This document shows positions 16,392-25,365 of a stretch of 64,000 nucleotides of DNA, piece after piece. Both the position numbers and the translations under genes were made by a program. Each line of letters starts with the position of its first letter. Position 1 is the stretch's first letter. The stretch lies in NCBI GenBank assembly GCA_945877815.1, contig CAMDWJ010000003.1:62001-126000 (forward strand), in the 5' to 3' direction. The notes below the pieces were generated by a model that saw nothing but the letters and a program-made list of their open reading frames with translations, had not been told where the DNA came from and made no database searches. Source of the DNA: Caenispirillum bisanense (GTDB taxonomy: Bacteria; Pseudomonadota; Alphaproteobacteria; Rhodospirillales; UBA2165).

Positions 16392-18683
16392 CTAGGAGAA
16401 CGCGGCCTTCACCCGATCGGGCGAGAAGGGCACGCGGCGGATACGCACGCCGGTCGCATCGAAGATCGCGTTGGCGATCGCCGCCGCGACAGCACGGATC
16501 GATGGTTCGCCCGCACCCGTGGGCGCCAGTTCCGGCCGATTGATCAATACGCACTCGATGCTTTGCGGCGCCTCGGTGATATCCAGAATCGGATAGGTCG
16601 CCCAATCGACGCTGGTGACACCCTTGGCGTTGAAGGTGACTTCCTCCCACAAGGTGCGCGAGGTGCCCTGCACGATATTGCCCTCGATCGTGTGCTTAAG
16701 CCCGTCGGGATTGATGATCTGGCCGCAATCGTGTGCGACCGTAAACTTGCGCGCCCAGATCTTGCCGCTGATGCGATCGACATCGACTTCGGCAACGATG
16801 GCGACGGTGGTGCCGCCGCGCTGCGAATAGGCGATGCCGCGACCCGACACCGTTCCCGTGGACGGATTGTCCTTGCGGGGCGAGGGCCGCGTTTGCCAAC
16901 CAGCTTTTTCGGCAGCCGCCTTCACGACCGCGATGTCGCGCGGATCCTTCAGATACTTGAGGCGGAACTCGACCGGATCGGCACCAACCGCGGCGGCCAC
17001 TTCGTCCATGAAAGATTCCGAGGCGAAGTGGATTTGCGGGCCGACCGGATCGCGTAAGTGTGCGCCGCGCAAGGGCGAGCCGCGATCCAGCAAGGGTGCC
17101 ACCGTTTCCCACGCCGTCAGCTTGTTTTCGAAAACGTAGGATTCGGCCGGCACACCAAACCCGTCGACATAACCGAGCGGCACGCCGCGCAACTGGCCGG
17201 CCAGGGTCGCGGCCGGCTTGCTGCCGTTGGTATCGACATCGACGCGGCTGAAGCCCTTGCTGACGAACTCATAGGCGATGACATTGCCCGCCGCATCCAG
17301 CGCCGCACGCGCGCGATGAATCGAGGCCGGGCCTTTCGGATCCCACCCCGTTCCCTGATCGCGCATATATTGCACGCGCACCGGTTTGCCGGTCGCCTTG
17401 GCCAGAACCGCCGCATCCATGGCGGCATCGTCGGCATCGTTGCGCCCGTACGAGCCCGGACCCGGCACCCAGATGGCGCGCACTGTGGCCACCGGAACGC
17501 CGATGGTTTCGGCCACGCCGTTGGCGACGAAGTGCGGCTTCTGCGAACCGGTCCAGACGGTGACCTGGCCGTTCTTGATTTCGACCAGCGCGCAGGCCGG
17601 CCCCATGCAGGCATGGGACTGGAACGGCCATTCATATTCCGCCTCGATCACCCGTGTGGCGGTCTTGAAGGCGCTCGCGACATCACCGACCGGCTTGCCG
17701 TCGTCGCGCTTGCGAACCGGGGCCTTGCGGATGTGATCGTAGAGCTGCGTGTTGTCGAAAAACGGCGGTGTGACCTGCGACCATTCGACCTTGAGCTGTT
17801 GCGCCGCTTTGATCGCATCCCATTCGCGATCCGCGACGACGCCGAGGAAACCGTTCTCGTGAACGACGCGGGCACCCTTGATTCCCTTGATCGAGCTTTC
17901 GTCGATCTTGACCGGGACCGACCCCGCGATCTCGGGACGGATCATCCGTCCGTGGATCATGCCCGTTACCTTCACGTCTGTGTTGAAATCCTCCTGGGCA
18001 TAGACCTTGGGCGCAATGTCCTCGCGCTTGATGGGCTGGCCGACGATCTTGTACTCGGACGGTTTCTTCGGCTGCGCCTTGCCGGGGGCATAGAGCGCGT
18101 TGCCCGTCTGCTTGTTCCAGTCGAGCGGCACGTTGAAATATCTGCCGCCGATGAGTTCGCCGTAGGACACCTTCTTGGCCGCATTGCCCTTGAGCGAGAC
18201 CACGCCGTCGACGACGGCGAGCTGGTCGGCGGGGGCGCCCAGTTTTTCCGCAGCCATATCGACCAGCACGCGGCGCGCCTCGGCCGCCGCCATACGCATC
18301 TGTTTGCCGCCGAGCTGGATGCCGGTCGAGCCCGAGGCGCCGCCCTGGTTTACGCTGGTCCCGGTATCGCCCATGATGACCTTGACGCGCTTGAAGGCGA
18401 CGTCGAGTTCCTCGGCCACCATCTGGCCAATCGAGACGAACAGGCCCTGGCCCATATCCATCTTGCCGAAATAGGCCGACACCGAGCCATCTTTATTGAC
18501 CGCGATGTAGGACGACAATTGATCGGGCGCCAGCGGCGGGCGCACGCCTTGCGCAAGGGCCGCATTAATGCCGAGCATGGTGTCGAGCGCCACCGGCATG
18601 CCGACGGAGACGACGAGCGCGCCGCCAACTTTAAGGAAATTGCGGCGCGAGACCGACGAGGAGCGCTTATCCATTTTGGTCAT
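16392..18683 (-). CDS. Molybdopterin-binding subunit, xanthine dehydrogenase family (second set, IorB-like)
   Basis: 763 residues. Tat signal SVSRRNFLKVGG with a hydrophobic core ending AALAQG, then the two-half molybdenum hydroxylase fold: KMDMGQG near the N-terminus, SGSTGIQ-type loops, PGPGSYGRNDADDA, RGAHLRDPVGPQIHF, and the C-terminal TGAGEPSIRAVAAAIANA that carries the catalytic Glu. GGGAGGGG lies upstream of the ATG at 18683. The 2Fe-2S subunit ends 11 bp upstream. Periplasmic, FAD-independent type; an electron acceptor is not encoded next to it. Aldehyde or N-heterocycle oxidation is inferred from the family. Confidence 0.92.
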   Translation of the reverse strand: MTKMDKRSSSVSRRNFLKVGGALVVSVGMPVALDTMLGINAALAQGVRPPLAPDQLSSYIAVNKDGSVSAYFGKMDMGQGLFVSIGQMVAEELDVAFKRVKVIMGDTGTSVNQGGASGSTGIQLGGKQMRMAAAEARRVLVDMAAEKLGAPADQLAVVDGVVSLKGNAAKKVSYGELIGGRYFNVPLDWNKQTGNALYAPGKAQPKKPSEYKIVGQPIKREDIAPKVYAQEDFNTDVKVTGMIHGRMIRPEIAGSVPVKIDESSIKGIKGARVVHENGFLGVVADREWDAIKAAQQLKVEWSQVTPPFFDNTQLYDHIRKAPVRKRDDGKPVGDVASAFKTATRVIEAEYEWPFQSHACMGPACALVEIKNGQVTVWTGSQKPHFVANGVAETIGVPVATVRAIWVPGPGSYGRNDADDAAMDAAVLAKATGKPVRVQYMRDQGTGWDPKGPASIHRARAALDAAGNVIAYEFVSKGFSRVDVDTNGSKPAATLAGQLRGVPLGYVDGFGVPAESYVFENKLTAWETVAPLLDRGSPLRGAHLRDPVGPQIHFASESFMDEVAAAVGADPVEFRLKYLKDPRDIAVVKAAAEKAGWQTRPSPRKDNPSTGTVSGRGIAYSQRGGTTVAIVAEVDVDRISGKIWARKFTVAHDCGQIINPDGLKHTIEGNIVQGTSRTLWEEVTFNAKGVTSVDWATYPILDITEAPQSIECVLINRPELAPTGAGEPSIRAVAAAIANAIFDATGVRIRRVPFSPDRVKAAFS

Positions 18684-18694
18684 GATCCCCTCCC

Positions 18695-19156
18695 TCACGC
18701 CATCTCGGCGGCGCGTTTGACCGCCCGCAGAATGCTCATGTGAGTGCCGCAGCGGCATTTGAGCCCAGAGAGCGCGTCCTTGATCTGAGCCTCGTTCGGC
18801 TTCTTGTTTTCATTGAGAAACGCCGCCGCGGTCATGATCCAGCCGTTGATGCAGTAGCCACATTGGGGCACCTGCTCCTCCACATAGGCCTTCTGTACGG
18901 GATGCGGCTTTTGCGGTGTGCCAAGTCCGGCGAGAGTCACGACCTTGCCCTTGCCGACATCGGAGACCGCCGTTACGCACGAGCGGATGGCCTGGCCGTC
19001 GATATGCACGGTGCAGGCGCCGCATTGGGCGAGGCCGCATCCGAAGTGCGGATTGTTGAGACCGAAGTCGTTGCGCAGCGCGTAGAGCAGCGGCATGTCC
19101 GCATCGGCGTCGAGCGTGCGGGCCTTACCATTGACGTTGAGCGTGTATTTAGGCAT
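18695..19156 (-). CDS. (2Fe-2S) subunit of second molybdenum hydroxylase (IorA-like)
   Basis: 153 residues with GCGLAQCGAC, a following SC, and in the helical domain CGYCINGWI and CRCGTHMSI, giving two 2Fe-2S clusters. The first-cluster spacing and the ING/GTH variants match isoquinoline-oxidoreductase-type small subunits. GGGAGGACACGCCG precedes the ATG at 19156; the longer frame to 19438 overlaps the upstream promoter region and is unlikely. It carries no Tat signal and would be co-exported with the large subunit. Confidence 0.93.
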   Translation of the reverse strand: MPKYTLNVNGKARTLDADADMPLLYALRNDFGLNNPHFGCGLAQCGACTVHIDGQAIRSCVTAVSDVGKGKVVTLAGLGTPQKPHPVQKAYVEEQVPQCGYCINGWIMTAAAFLNENKKPNEAQIKDALSGLKCRCGTHMSILRAVKRAAEMA

Positions 19157-19324
19157 CGGCGTGTCCTCCCTGTTCGTTTCGTTATTGTCCTCAGGATAAC
19201 CCTCCAGCTGCCTCAAGGGAACGCGGATGAATCCTTTGCTTTCAAGGATTTCGCTGTCCGTCCGCGCGGCCGTGGCCCATAAACGACACAGCTTCGGGAA
19301 TGCGCGCCGCGATAGTATCCCCTC

Positions 19325-20722
19325 ATGACGAAAACGAAGCTGGCGCTGTTCGCGGCGTTGGTCGCGACGGGATTTCTTGCCATCTGCTCGAGGGTTCCCG
19401 AGTTCGAGGAGGTGCGCGACGGGGCCGATAGCGTGCACATGCGCGGCCCGTTAACCCCGTACCAAAGCTCCGACATCCTCGACCGCTTGAAACGGGAAAA
19501 TCCGGATTCCGATATTCTCACCCGTCATCTGGTGATCGAAGAAGCGGTGGCCGGCAATCCGCTGTCGCCAGGCAACAAGATCACGCTGCTGCAGGACGGA
19601 GAGGCGACCTTCAATGCGATCTTCCGCGCTGTGCGCGAAGCACGAGATCATATCAATCTCGAATTCTTCATCTTCGAGGCTATCGAGCATCGCGGCGAAA
19701 AGATCGTCGACCAGCTTGTCGCCAAACAGGGTTCCGGCGTCCAGGTCAATGTGATCTACGATTCGATCGGATCGGAAGCGACACTCGGCGAGGTGTTCGA
19801 CCGGCTGCGCGACGCCGGCGCCAAGGTTCATGAGTTTAATCCGGTCATCCCGTTCACCAACGCGAAACCGAAGTTCAATAACCCGAACTTGCGCGATCAC
19901 CGCAAAATCCTCGTCGTCGACGGCAGGCTGGCGATCACCGGCGGCATCAACATCAGTTCGGTCTATTCTGCGAGCGGCGGCGGCAGTTCGCCGGGGCGCA
20001 ACAAGGACAAGACGAAAAGCGACAAGCCGCCCGCGAAATGGCGCGACACCGACCTGCTGGTCGAGGGTCCGGCGGTCGCCGACTTTCAGGGCGTGTTTTT
20101 GGAGGTATGGCAGACGGAAACCGGCGAGGCGGCGCCCGAACGCAACTATTTCCCGAAGCTCGCGCCCAAGGGCGACGAGGTGATCCGCATCATCGCAAGC
20201 GGGCCGGATACCAAGCCGCCGCCCTTCTATATCACGCTGCTGTCGGCCATCCGCACCGCCGAGGAGCGCATCTGGATCGCCAATGCCTATTTCGCGCAGA
20301 CCGATCAGGAGGTCGAGGATTTGACCGCGGCGGCAAAGCGCGGGGTCGATGTGCGCCTCATCTTGCAGGGCGATAGCGATTCGCCGATCGTGCGCCACAT
20401 CGCGCACTCCCACTATACGACCCTCCTGGAGGCGGGCATCAGAATCTACGAACTCCAGGACGCGATCCTTCATTCCAAGACGATCGTGATCGACAATGTC
20501 TGGTCGGTGGTCGGATCGTCCAACATCGACACGCGCAGCGTGCTGTTCAATACCGAGGTCGATACCGTTATCCTGGGGCGCGACACCGCGCGCCAGATGG
20601 AGGAGAACTTCACGACCGATATGGCGCAGTCCACCGAGATCGTTCTGGCGGAATGGCGCAATAGGCCGTTCGCCGACAAACTGAAGGAATTCTTCTCGCG
20701 CTTCACCTCCCGTTGGATGTAA
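19325..20722 (+). CDS. Phospholipase D-family protein (cardiolipin synthase-like)
   Basis: 465 residues with two HKD motifs: DHRKILVVDGRLAITGG and LHSKTIVIDNVWSVVGSSN. An N-terminal hydrophobic segment (LALFAALVATGFLAIC) can act as a membrane anchor; the following Cys does not make a canonical lipobox. The layout fits cardiolipin synthase ClsB/ClsA-like enzymes that condense phospholipids, but transphosphatidylation versus hydrolysis cannot be settled from sequence. A basic, Gly/Ser/Lys-rich insert (GGGSSPGRNKDKTKSDKPP) follows the first motif. Divergent from the molybdoenzyme operon. Confidence 0.87.
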   Translation: MTKTKLALFAALVATGFLAICSRVPEFEEVRDGADSVHMRGPLTPYQSSDILDRLKRENPDSDILTRHLVIEEAVAGNPLSPGNKITLLQDGEATFNAIFRAVREARDHINLEFFIFEAIEHRGEKIVDQLVAKQGSGVQVNVIYDSIGSEATLGEVFDRLRDAGAKVHEFNPVIPFTNAKPKFNNPNLRDHRKILVVDGRLAITGGINISSVYSASGGGSSPGRNKDKTKSDKPPAKWRDTDLLVEGPAVADFQGVFLEVWQTETGEAAPERNYFPKLAPKGDEVIRIIASGPDTKPPPFYITLLSAIRTAEERIWIANAYFAQTDQEVEDLTAAAKRGVDVRLILQGDSDSPIVRHIAHSHYTTLLEAGIRIYELQDAILHSKTIVIDNVWSVVGSSNIDTRSVLFNTEVDTVILGRDTARQMEENFTTDMAQSTEIVLAEWRNRPFADKLKEFFSRFTSRWM

Positions 20723-20788
20723 TCGCTTTTGGCTTGAACCCGCCCGCGATTTCGGGCGTGAATGGCGCCCAACAGTGGAGGAGTTTCC

Positions 20789-21727
20789 ATGAAGCTTTGT
20801 TATTTCAACGATTTCGTACTGGGCGTGGTCAAGGGCGATACGGTCGTCGATGTGTCGGCCGCCGTGAAGGACATCCCGCATGTCGGGCCCGGCGATCTGA
20901 TGAACAGCCTGATCGCCAATTTCGGTTCCTACCGCAAAAAGATCGAGGACGCGGCCGCCGCCGGCAAGGGTGTCGCACTCGCGAGCGTGCGTCTGCGCCC
21001 GCCGGTCCCGAGACCCATCAACATCGATTGCATGGCCGTCAACTACATGGAGGACGGCACGCGCACGGAGCCCGCGCCGATCAACGCCTTCATGAAATCG
21101 GCCTCGGCCATCATCGGCCACGATGACACGATGGTCTGCTCCGACGTGCCCGCGACGATCTTCGAGGGCGAAGCGGAACTGGCGCTCATCATCGGCAAGC
21201 GCGCGAGCAACGTCAAAGAATCCGAGGCGATGGGTTACGTCTTCGGCTATATGAACTTCATCGACGGTTCGGCCCGCGGCCTGCCGCCCTTGGCGAACTC
21301 CTTCTACCAGATGAAGGGACGCGAGACCTTCGCGCCGATCGGACCGTGGATCGTCACCAAGGACGAAATCCCCAACCCACAGAAGCTGCAGGTCAAACTC
21401 TGGAACAACGGCGTGCTGAAGCAGAACTTCAACACCGACGACATGGCCCACAATATCGCCAAGTCGATCGCCTGGGTCAGCTCGATCCATACGCTCGAGC
21501 CCGGCGACATCCTCGCCACCGGCACCAACCATCGCGGCCTCAATCCCTTCATGGACGGCGACGTGGTCGAGTTGGAAGTCGAAGGCTGCGGCAAGCTGCG
21601 CATCAAGGTGAAGGACGAGTTGAAGCGCACCTGGGCACGCGTCACGCGGCTCGAACATACGCAACAAGGCGCCGAGGGTTTTGCGACCCCACAGCTCACC
21701 GGCAAATACGCGCCGGCGCAAAAGTAG
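20789..21727 (+). CDS. Fumarylacetoacetate hydrolase family protein
   Basis: 312 residues. The FAH C-terminal domain is clear: IFEGEAELALIIGKRA (metal-binding Glu pair), YMNFIDGSAR (metal-binding Asp) and IWTGTNHRG-like ATGTNHRGLNPFMDGD near the end. Family reactions include fumarylacetoacetate or acylpyruvate hydrolysis and 2-hydroxyhepta-2,4-diene-1,7-dioate isomerisation in aromatic-ring catabolism; which applies is unknown. GGAGGAG precedes the ATG at 20789. A strong terminator follows 17 bp after the stop. Confidence 0.88.
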   Translation: MKLCYFNDFVLGVVKGDTVVDVSAAVKDIPHVGPGDLMNSLIANFGSYRKKIEDAAAAGKGVALASVRLRPPVPRPINIDCMAVNYMEDGTRTEPAPINAFMKSASAIIGHDDTMVCSDVPATIFEGEAELALIIGKRASNVKESEAMGYVFGYMNFIDGSARGLPPLANSFYQMKGRETFAPIGPWIVTKDEIPNPQKLQVKLWNNGVLKQNFNTDDMAHNIAKSIAWVSSIHTLEPGDILATGTNHRGLNPFMDGDVVELEVEGCGKLRIKVKDELKRTWARVTRLEHTQQGAEGFATPQLTGKYAPAQK

Positions 21728-21743
21728 GGCGCGGCTAACACCG

Positions 21744-21775
21744 AAACCCTCTCCGCCGAATGGCGGAGAGGGTTT
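21744..21775. terminator. Bidirectional terminator between convergent genes
   Basis: A perfect 14-bp stem AAACCCTCTCCGCC / GGCGGAGAGGGTTT with loop GAAT. T-rich flank follows on the plus strand (TGTTTTATT). It lies between the convergent FAH gene and the ABC permease gene and can serve both. Its GGCGGAGAGGGTT arm recurs at 52651-52663, so it may belong to a dispersed repeat family. Confidence 0.85.
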
Positions 21776-21783
21776 TGTTTTAT

Positions 21784-22578
21784 TCAGCGGCCGTCGCTTA
21801 CCGCGCTCTCGTGCCAGCCGCGCAAAATGCGCCGCGTAATGAAGCCGAGGACCGCATGGATGAGAATGCCGGCGAGCGACAACAACAAGAGCGCCGCGAA
21901 CAGGCGCGGGATCTGAAGCCGGTAGCCGGCCTCCAATATCCGGAACGCCAAGCCGCTTTCCGCCCCGCCTGAGCCCGCAACGAACTCCGCCACCACCGCG
22001 CCGATGAGTGCCAAACCGCCGCTGATGCGCACGCCCGCCAGGAAATAGGGCAAAGCCGTCGGCAGGCGCAGATGCATCAGCCTTTGCCAGCGGCTCGCGC
22101 GGTACAGGCGGAACAGATCGCCGTGCCCTCGGTCGATGCTGTTGAGCCCGAGCGTGGTATTGGCAACGATCGGAAAAAACGCGACCAACCAGGCGCAGAC
22201 CAGCAAGGATAAAAAGACGTCGTTCACCCAGATGATGATGAGCGGCGCGATGGAGACGATGGGTGTGACCTGCAGGATCACCAGATAGGGATAGAGGCTG
22301 CGTTCGATCAGCCGCGATTGCGCGAGTGCTACGGCGAGCGCCAGACCGAGCACGGTAGCCGAGGCGAGCGCCGCCAAAGTCGTGCGCAAGGTGACCCAAA
22401 GGGAATTCATCAGGCTCGGCCCGTCGGTCCACAGGGTTTGGGCGATCAGGATCGGGCCCGGCAGGATGTAAGGGGGAATATTTTGCGCGCGCACGATCCA
22501 TTCCCATCCCGTCAGGAACAGCAGCGCCACCACGCAAGGTGCCGCGACATCGACGAACATTTCGCGCGCGCGATTCAT
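21784..22578 (-). CDS. ABC transporter permease (NMT1/SsuC type)
   Basis: 264 residues with six predicted membrane segments and the permease coupling loop around RASRWQRLMHLRLPTALPYFLAG. The start is the ATG at 22578, whose ATGA overlaps the stop of the ATPase gene; the longer frame to 22620 would cut into it. It is the third gene of a run ATPase-permease with the binding protein upstream, all on the minus strand, and works as the homodimeric membrane channel. Substrate unknown, see the binding protein. Confidence 0.92.
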   Translation of the reverse strand: MNRAREMFVDVAAPCVVALLFLTGWEWIVRAQNIPPYILPGPILIAQTLWTDGPSLMNSLWVTLRTTLAALASATVLGLALAVALAQSRLIERSLYPYLVILQVTPIVSIAPLIIIWVNDVFLSLLVCAWLVAFFPIVANTTLGLNSIDRGHGDLFRLYRASRWQRLMHLRLPTALPYFLAGVRISGGLALIGAVVAEFVAGSGGAESGLAFRILEAGYRLQIPRLFAALLLLSLAGILIHAVLGFITRRILRGWHESAVSDGR

Positions 22579-23327
22579 GCCGCCATAGCCCGGGCGAGAT
22601 GCGCGCTCACCTCGCGGCATAATGTGGCGAAATCCGAACTGGTGCGCAGATCGGCGTTGCGCGGATCCATGAAGCGGATCGGCGCATCGGCGGTGATGCG
22701 GCCCGGCCCCGGCGACATGACGACGACGCGAGTGGAAAGGTACACCGATTCAAAAACGCTGTGGGTGACGAATAGCACCGTCCAATTCTGGTCGCGCCAC
22801 AGACGCAGAAGATCGTCGTTGAGCTTGAAGCGCGTGATTTCGTCCAACGCGGCGAAGGGCTCATCGAGCAATAGAATCTTCGGCCGCGTGACAAGTGCGC
22901 GCGCAATCGACACACGCATGCGCATGCCGCCCGACGCCTCGCGCGGCAACAGCTTCGCCGCATCGGCGAGGCCGACCAGCACCAAGGCTTCTTCGATACG
23001 CGGGCGCGCGGCGGCGCGCGATACACCGCCAAGCTTCAGCGGCAGATAGACATTGTCGAACAGCGTGGCCCAAGGCAGCAGCGTGGCGTCTTGAAACACG
23101 AAGCCGATGTCGGATTGGCCGGGTTCGCCGCCGTCCCATGCGATGGTTCCGGTGCTTGGGTTATCGAGGCCGGAGACAAGACGCAGCAGGGTCGATTTTC
23201 CGCAGCCGGACGGACCGACGAGGCTTACGAATTCACCGGGCGCCACCGCGAGATCGATGCCGTCGAGGGCCTGGGTTCCGTTCGCGAAACGTTTGCCGAC
23301 GCCGTCCAGTCGCAGGAGCGTGCTCAC
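22575..23327 (-). CDS. ABC transporter ATP-binding protein (NMT1/SsuB type)
   Basis: 250 residues. Walker A GPSGCGKST, Q-loop VFQDATLLPW, signature SGGMRMRVSIARAL and Walker B ILLLDEPFAALDE are intact, the pattern of nitrate/sulfonate/thiamine-precursor importers. It overlaps the permease start by four bases (ATGA), indicating translational coupling. It lies 182 bp downstream of the binding-protein gene, across a repeat element. Confidence 0.94.
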   Translation of the reverse strand: MSTLLRLDGVGKRFANGTQALDGIDLAVAPGEFVSLVGPSGCGKSTLLRLVSGLDNPSTGTIAWDGGEPGQSDIGFVFQDATLLPWATLFDNVYLPLKLGGVSRAAARPRIEEALVLVGLADAAKLLPREASGGMRMRVSIARALVTRPKILLLDEPFAALDEITRFKLNDDLLRLWRDQNWTVLFVTHSVFESVYLSTRVVVMSPGPGRITADAPIRFMDPRNADLRTSSDFATLCREVSAHLARAMAA

Positions 23328-23386
23328 GCTCCATCCTTCGACAAGGTCGCGATGAGGGCAGATGCATGGATCACGATTTCCACTCC

Positions 23387-23499
23387 GCCGTCATCCGGCC
23401 GAGCGAAGCGAAGAGCCGGAATCCAGGGATGCCAAGCACTTCTGGATTCCCATTGCGCGGTCGGCCGCGCATAAGCGCGGAGGCGCGGGAATGATGGTG
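23387..23499. repeat. Dispersed palindromic repeat, CGTCAT...GGAATGATG type
   Basis: Non-coding stretch between the ATPase and binding-protein genes. A 9-bp inverted repeat GGAATCCAG (23418-23426) / CTGGATTCC (23442-23450) is flanked by CCGTCATCCGG-like and GGGAATGATGG-like ends, and has a GC-rich core. Such interspersed palindromic units are common in alphaproteobacterial intergenic regions. It could affect mRNA stability within the operon. Confidence 0.55.
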
Positions 23500-23509
23500 G
23501 AGCATGGCC

Positions 23510-24508
23510 CTACTTCTTCAGCCCAATGCCGGTTTTCTTGTTCACGAAGGCAAGCGTATAGGCTTTGCGATAATCCATATCCTTCGGATAGAGCCCTTGC
23601 TCCGACATCACGGCGTGGAATTCCTTCCAGCGCGCCTCGCTCATCGCACCGACGCCGTTCGCCGACGCATCGCCCGAATCGACGATGCCGTATTGCTTCA
23701 TCTTGGCAATGCCGTAGGCGATTAGAGGATCGGTCATTTCGGGATTGTCTTTTTTGATGAGCGCATTGCCGGACGCCGGATCGCCATAGAGATAGCTATA
23801 CCAGCCTTCGATCGAGGCATCGACGAAGCGCTGCACGAGCGCCGGATTTTCGGCCACCAGTTTTTGCGATGTCTGAATCAGCGCGCCATAGGAGGCGTAT
23901 CCCGCATCGGCGATCAGCATGATGACCGGCTTCACGCCCTGACCCTCGATCACGAAGGGCTCTGAGCCGAGATAACCTTGCTGGATCGCCGAAGTGCTGG
24001 CGAGGAAGGGGGCCGCGCTGAAGGTATAGGGGCGAATCTGTTCGTCGTTATAGCCGAACTTCGAGCGCAGGAAGAGCCACCAGCCGACCCGCGTATCGGC
24101 GCCGATCATGATCGGCTTGCCCTTCAACTGTGCCAACGAATCGTTGCCCTGGCCGGGATGGGCGATGAGGACCGAGGGGTCCTTCTGATACATCGCCGCG
24201 ACCGCGACCATCGGAATATTTTCCTTCACGTAATTGAGTGATATGAAGGAATTCGACGACATGTTGAAATCGAGCCGGCCGGCGGCGAGCAGCTGGGCGT
24301 GATTGACCTGCGGCCCGCCCGGGCGAAGCGTGACTTCGAGCCCGTGCTTCGCATAGATGCCGGCGCCGATCGCCTGATAGAAGCCGCCATGTTCGGCCTG
24401 CGCCTTCCAGTCGGTGCCGAAGGTGACCTTGTCGGCGGCGTGGGCGGAAACTGTGGCGGAAAGCGCGACCATGAGAGCCGCAGCAAGAACGGAAAGTCGA
24501 AGGATCAT
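23510..24508 (-). CDS. NMT1/THI5-like ABC substrate-binding protein
   Basis: 332 residues: signal peptide (LSVLAAALMVALSATVSAHA), then the NMT1 domain with KVTFGTDWKAQAEHGGFYQA, GLEVTLRPGGPQV and the pattern of hydroxymethylpyrimidine/riboflavin/nitrate-type binders. The start at 24508 is chosen because the longer frame reads MLSLSKHG, which comes from the upstream palindromic repeat rather than from protein sequence. Upstream lies ribA, downstream the ATPase and permease. The ligand is unknown; a flavin or pyrimidine-related molecule is suggested only by the ribA neighbourhood. Confidence 0.88.
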   Translation of the reverse strand: MILRLSVLAAALMVALSATVSAHAADKVTFGTDWKAQAEHGGFYQAIGAGIYAKHGLEVTLRPGGPQVNHAQLLAAGRLDFNMSSNSFISLNYVKENIPMVAVAAMYQKDPSVLIAHPGQGNDSLAQLKGKPIMIGADTRVGWWLFLRSKFGYNDEQIRPYTFSAAPFLASTSAIQQGYLGSEPFVIEGQGVKPVIMLIADAGYASYGALIQTSQKLVAENPALVQRFVDASIEGWYSYLYGDPASGNALIKKDNPEMTDPLIAYGIAKMKQYGIVDSGDASANGVGAMSEARWKEFHAVMSEQGLYPKDMDYRKAYTLAFVNKKTGIGLKK

Positions 24509-24524
24509 CACGTCGGCCCCATGT

Positions 24525-24567
24525 TTCGACAGGCTCAACATGAGGGCCTCATCCTGAGCCTGTCGAA
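24525..24567. repeat. Inverted repeat of the TTCGACAGGCTCA family
   Basis: Perfect 13-bp arms TTCGACAGGCTCA (24525-24537) and TGAGCCTGTCGAA (24555-24567) with a 17-bp centre. This sequence type is a frequent dispersed bacterial intergenic repeat. It lies between ribA and the binding-protein gene in the same transcription direction and could form a hairpin in the mRNA. Confidence 0.8.
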
Positions 24568-24596
24568 GGATGAGACCGCCGAGGAGTCCCCGCCCC

Positions 24597-25220
24597 TCAG
24601 AACAAATGCGCCATGCGCTCTTTTTTCGCCTTCAGATAGCCGCGGTTGTGGCGGTTCGACGGCACGATGATCGGCACCTGTTCGGCGATGGTTATGCCGA
24701 GACCCTTGAGCGCCTCGACCTTGGCCGGATTGTTGGTGAGCAGCTTGATGTTGGTCTGTCCCAGATCGGCGAGAATGCGCGCCGCGAGATCGTAGTCGCG
24801 GGCGTCGATCGGCTCGCCGATGGAGACATTGGCATCGACGGTATCGAGCCCCTGATCCTGCAACGCATAGGCGCGGATCTTGTTGACCAATCCGATGCCG
24901 CGCCCTTCCTGATAGGGCAGATAAATGAGGATGCCGTGATCGGACGCCACGATGCGGTCGAGTGCCGCCTGAAGCTGGCCGTAGCAATCGCAGCGCAGCG
25001 AATGGAAAATATCGCCGGTCACACATCCCGAATGCACGCGCACGATGGGAACCGCCTGCCCGCCGCCATGGATCAGCACAAAGGCCTGCGAGCTGGGATC
25101 GGTGCCCTGATAGGCGCGCGCGCGCAGCATCAGTTCCTGGCCGTGAAACTCGATCGGCAGAATCGTGCCGACCGACCAGGCAAAGCCGAGATCGACCGAT
25201 TCCAAACCTTCCGTACCCAT
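24597..25220 (-). CDS. ribA: GTP cyclohydrolase II
   Basis: 207 residues, stand-alone enzyme without the DHBP synthase domain. The zinc site HSGCVTGDIFHSLRCDC, the GTP-binding EGRGIGLVNKIRAYALQDQG and DTVDAN, and the C-terminal LLTNNPAKVEAL and SNRHNRGYLKAK are all in place. It opens the imidazole ring of GTP in the first step of riboflavin synthesis. It is the first gene of a same-strand run with an NMT1-type ABC importer. Riboflavin genes other than this one are absent from the window. Confidence 0.95.
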   Translation of the reverse strand: MGTEGLESVDLGFAWSVGTILPIEFHGQELMLRARAYQGTDPSSQAFVLIHGGGQAVPIVRVHSGCVTGDIFHSLRCDCYGQLQAALDRIVASDHGILIYLPYQEGRGIGLVNKIRAYALQDQGLDTVDANVSIGEPIDARDYDLAARILADLGQTNIKLLTNNPAKVEALKGLGITIAEQVPIIVPSNRHNRGYLKAKKERMAHLF

Positions 25221-25365
25221 GACCTACTCCAACGACTTAACTTACGACTTACTTAGGCGCGGTTCCCACGGTAGGCCATGCCCGGAGTCACCGCAAGATT
25301 CTCGCTCGGCAACGCTGTGTTGCCGGGGCGACATGAGTTCGTGTCGGCTTTGTCGTCTTTTGTCA

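Noticed and set aside
17058-18743. 561-codon forward open frame opposite the second molybdoenzyme
   Set aside because: Shadow of the minus-strand gene; no start signal and unnatural composition.
19451-22537. 1028-codon reverse open frame
   Set aside because: It runs antisense to phospholipase D, FAH and part of the permease gene, with Arg/Asp/Gly-rich shadow composition and no conserved motif.
24525-24567. Inverted repeat as a riboswitch for ribA
   Set aside because: It lies downstream of ribA in transcription direction and matches a dispersed repeat; no FMN riboswitch features were seen.
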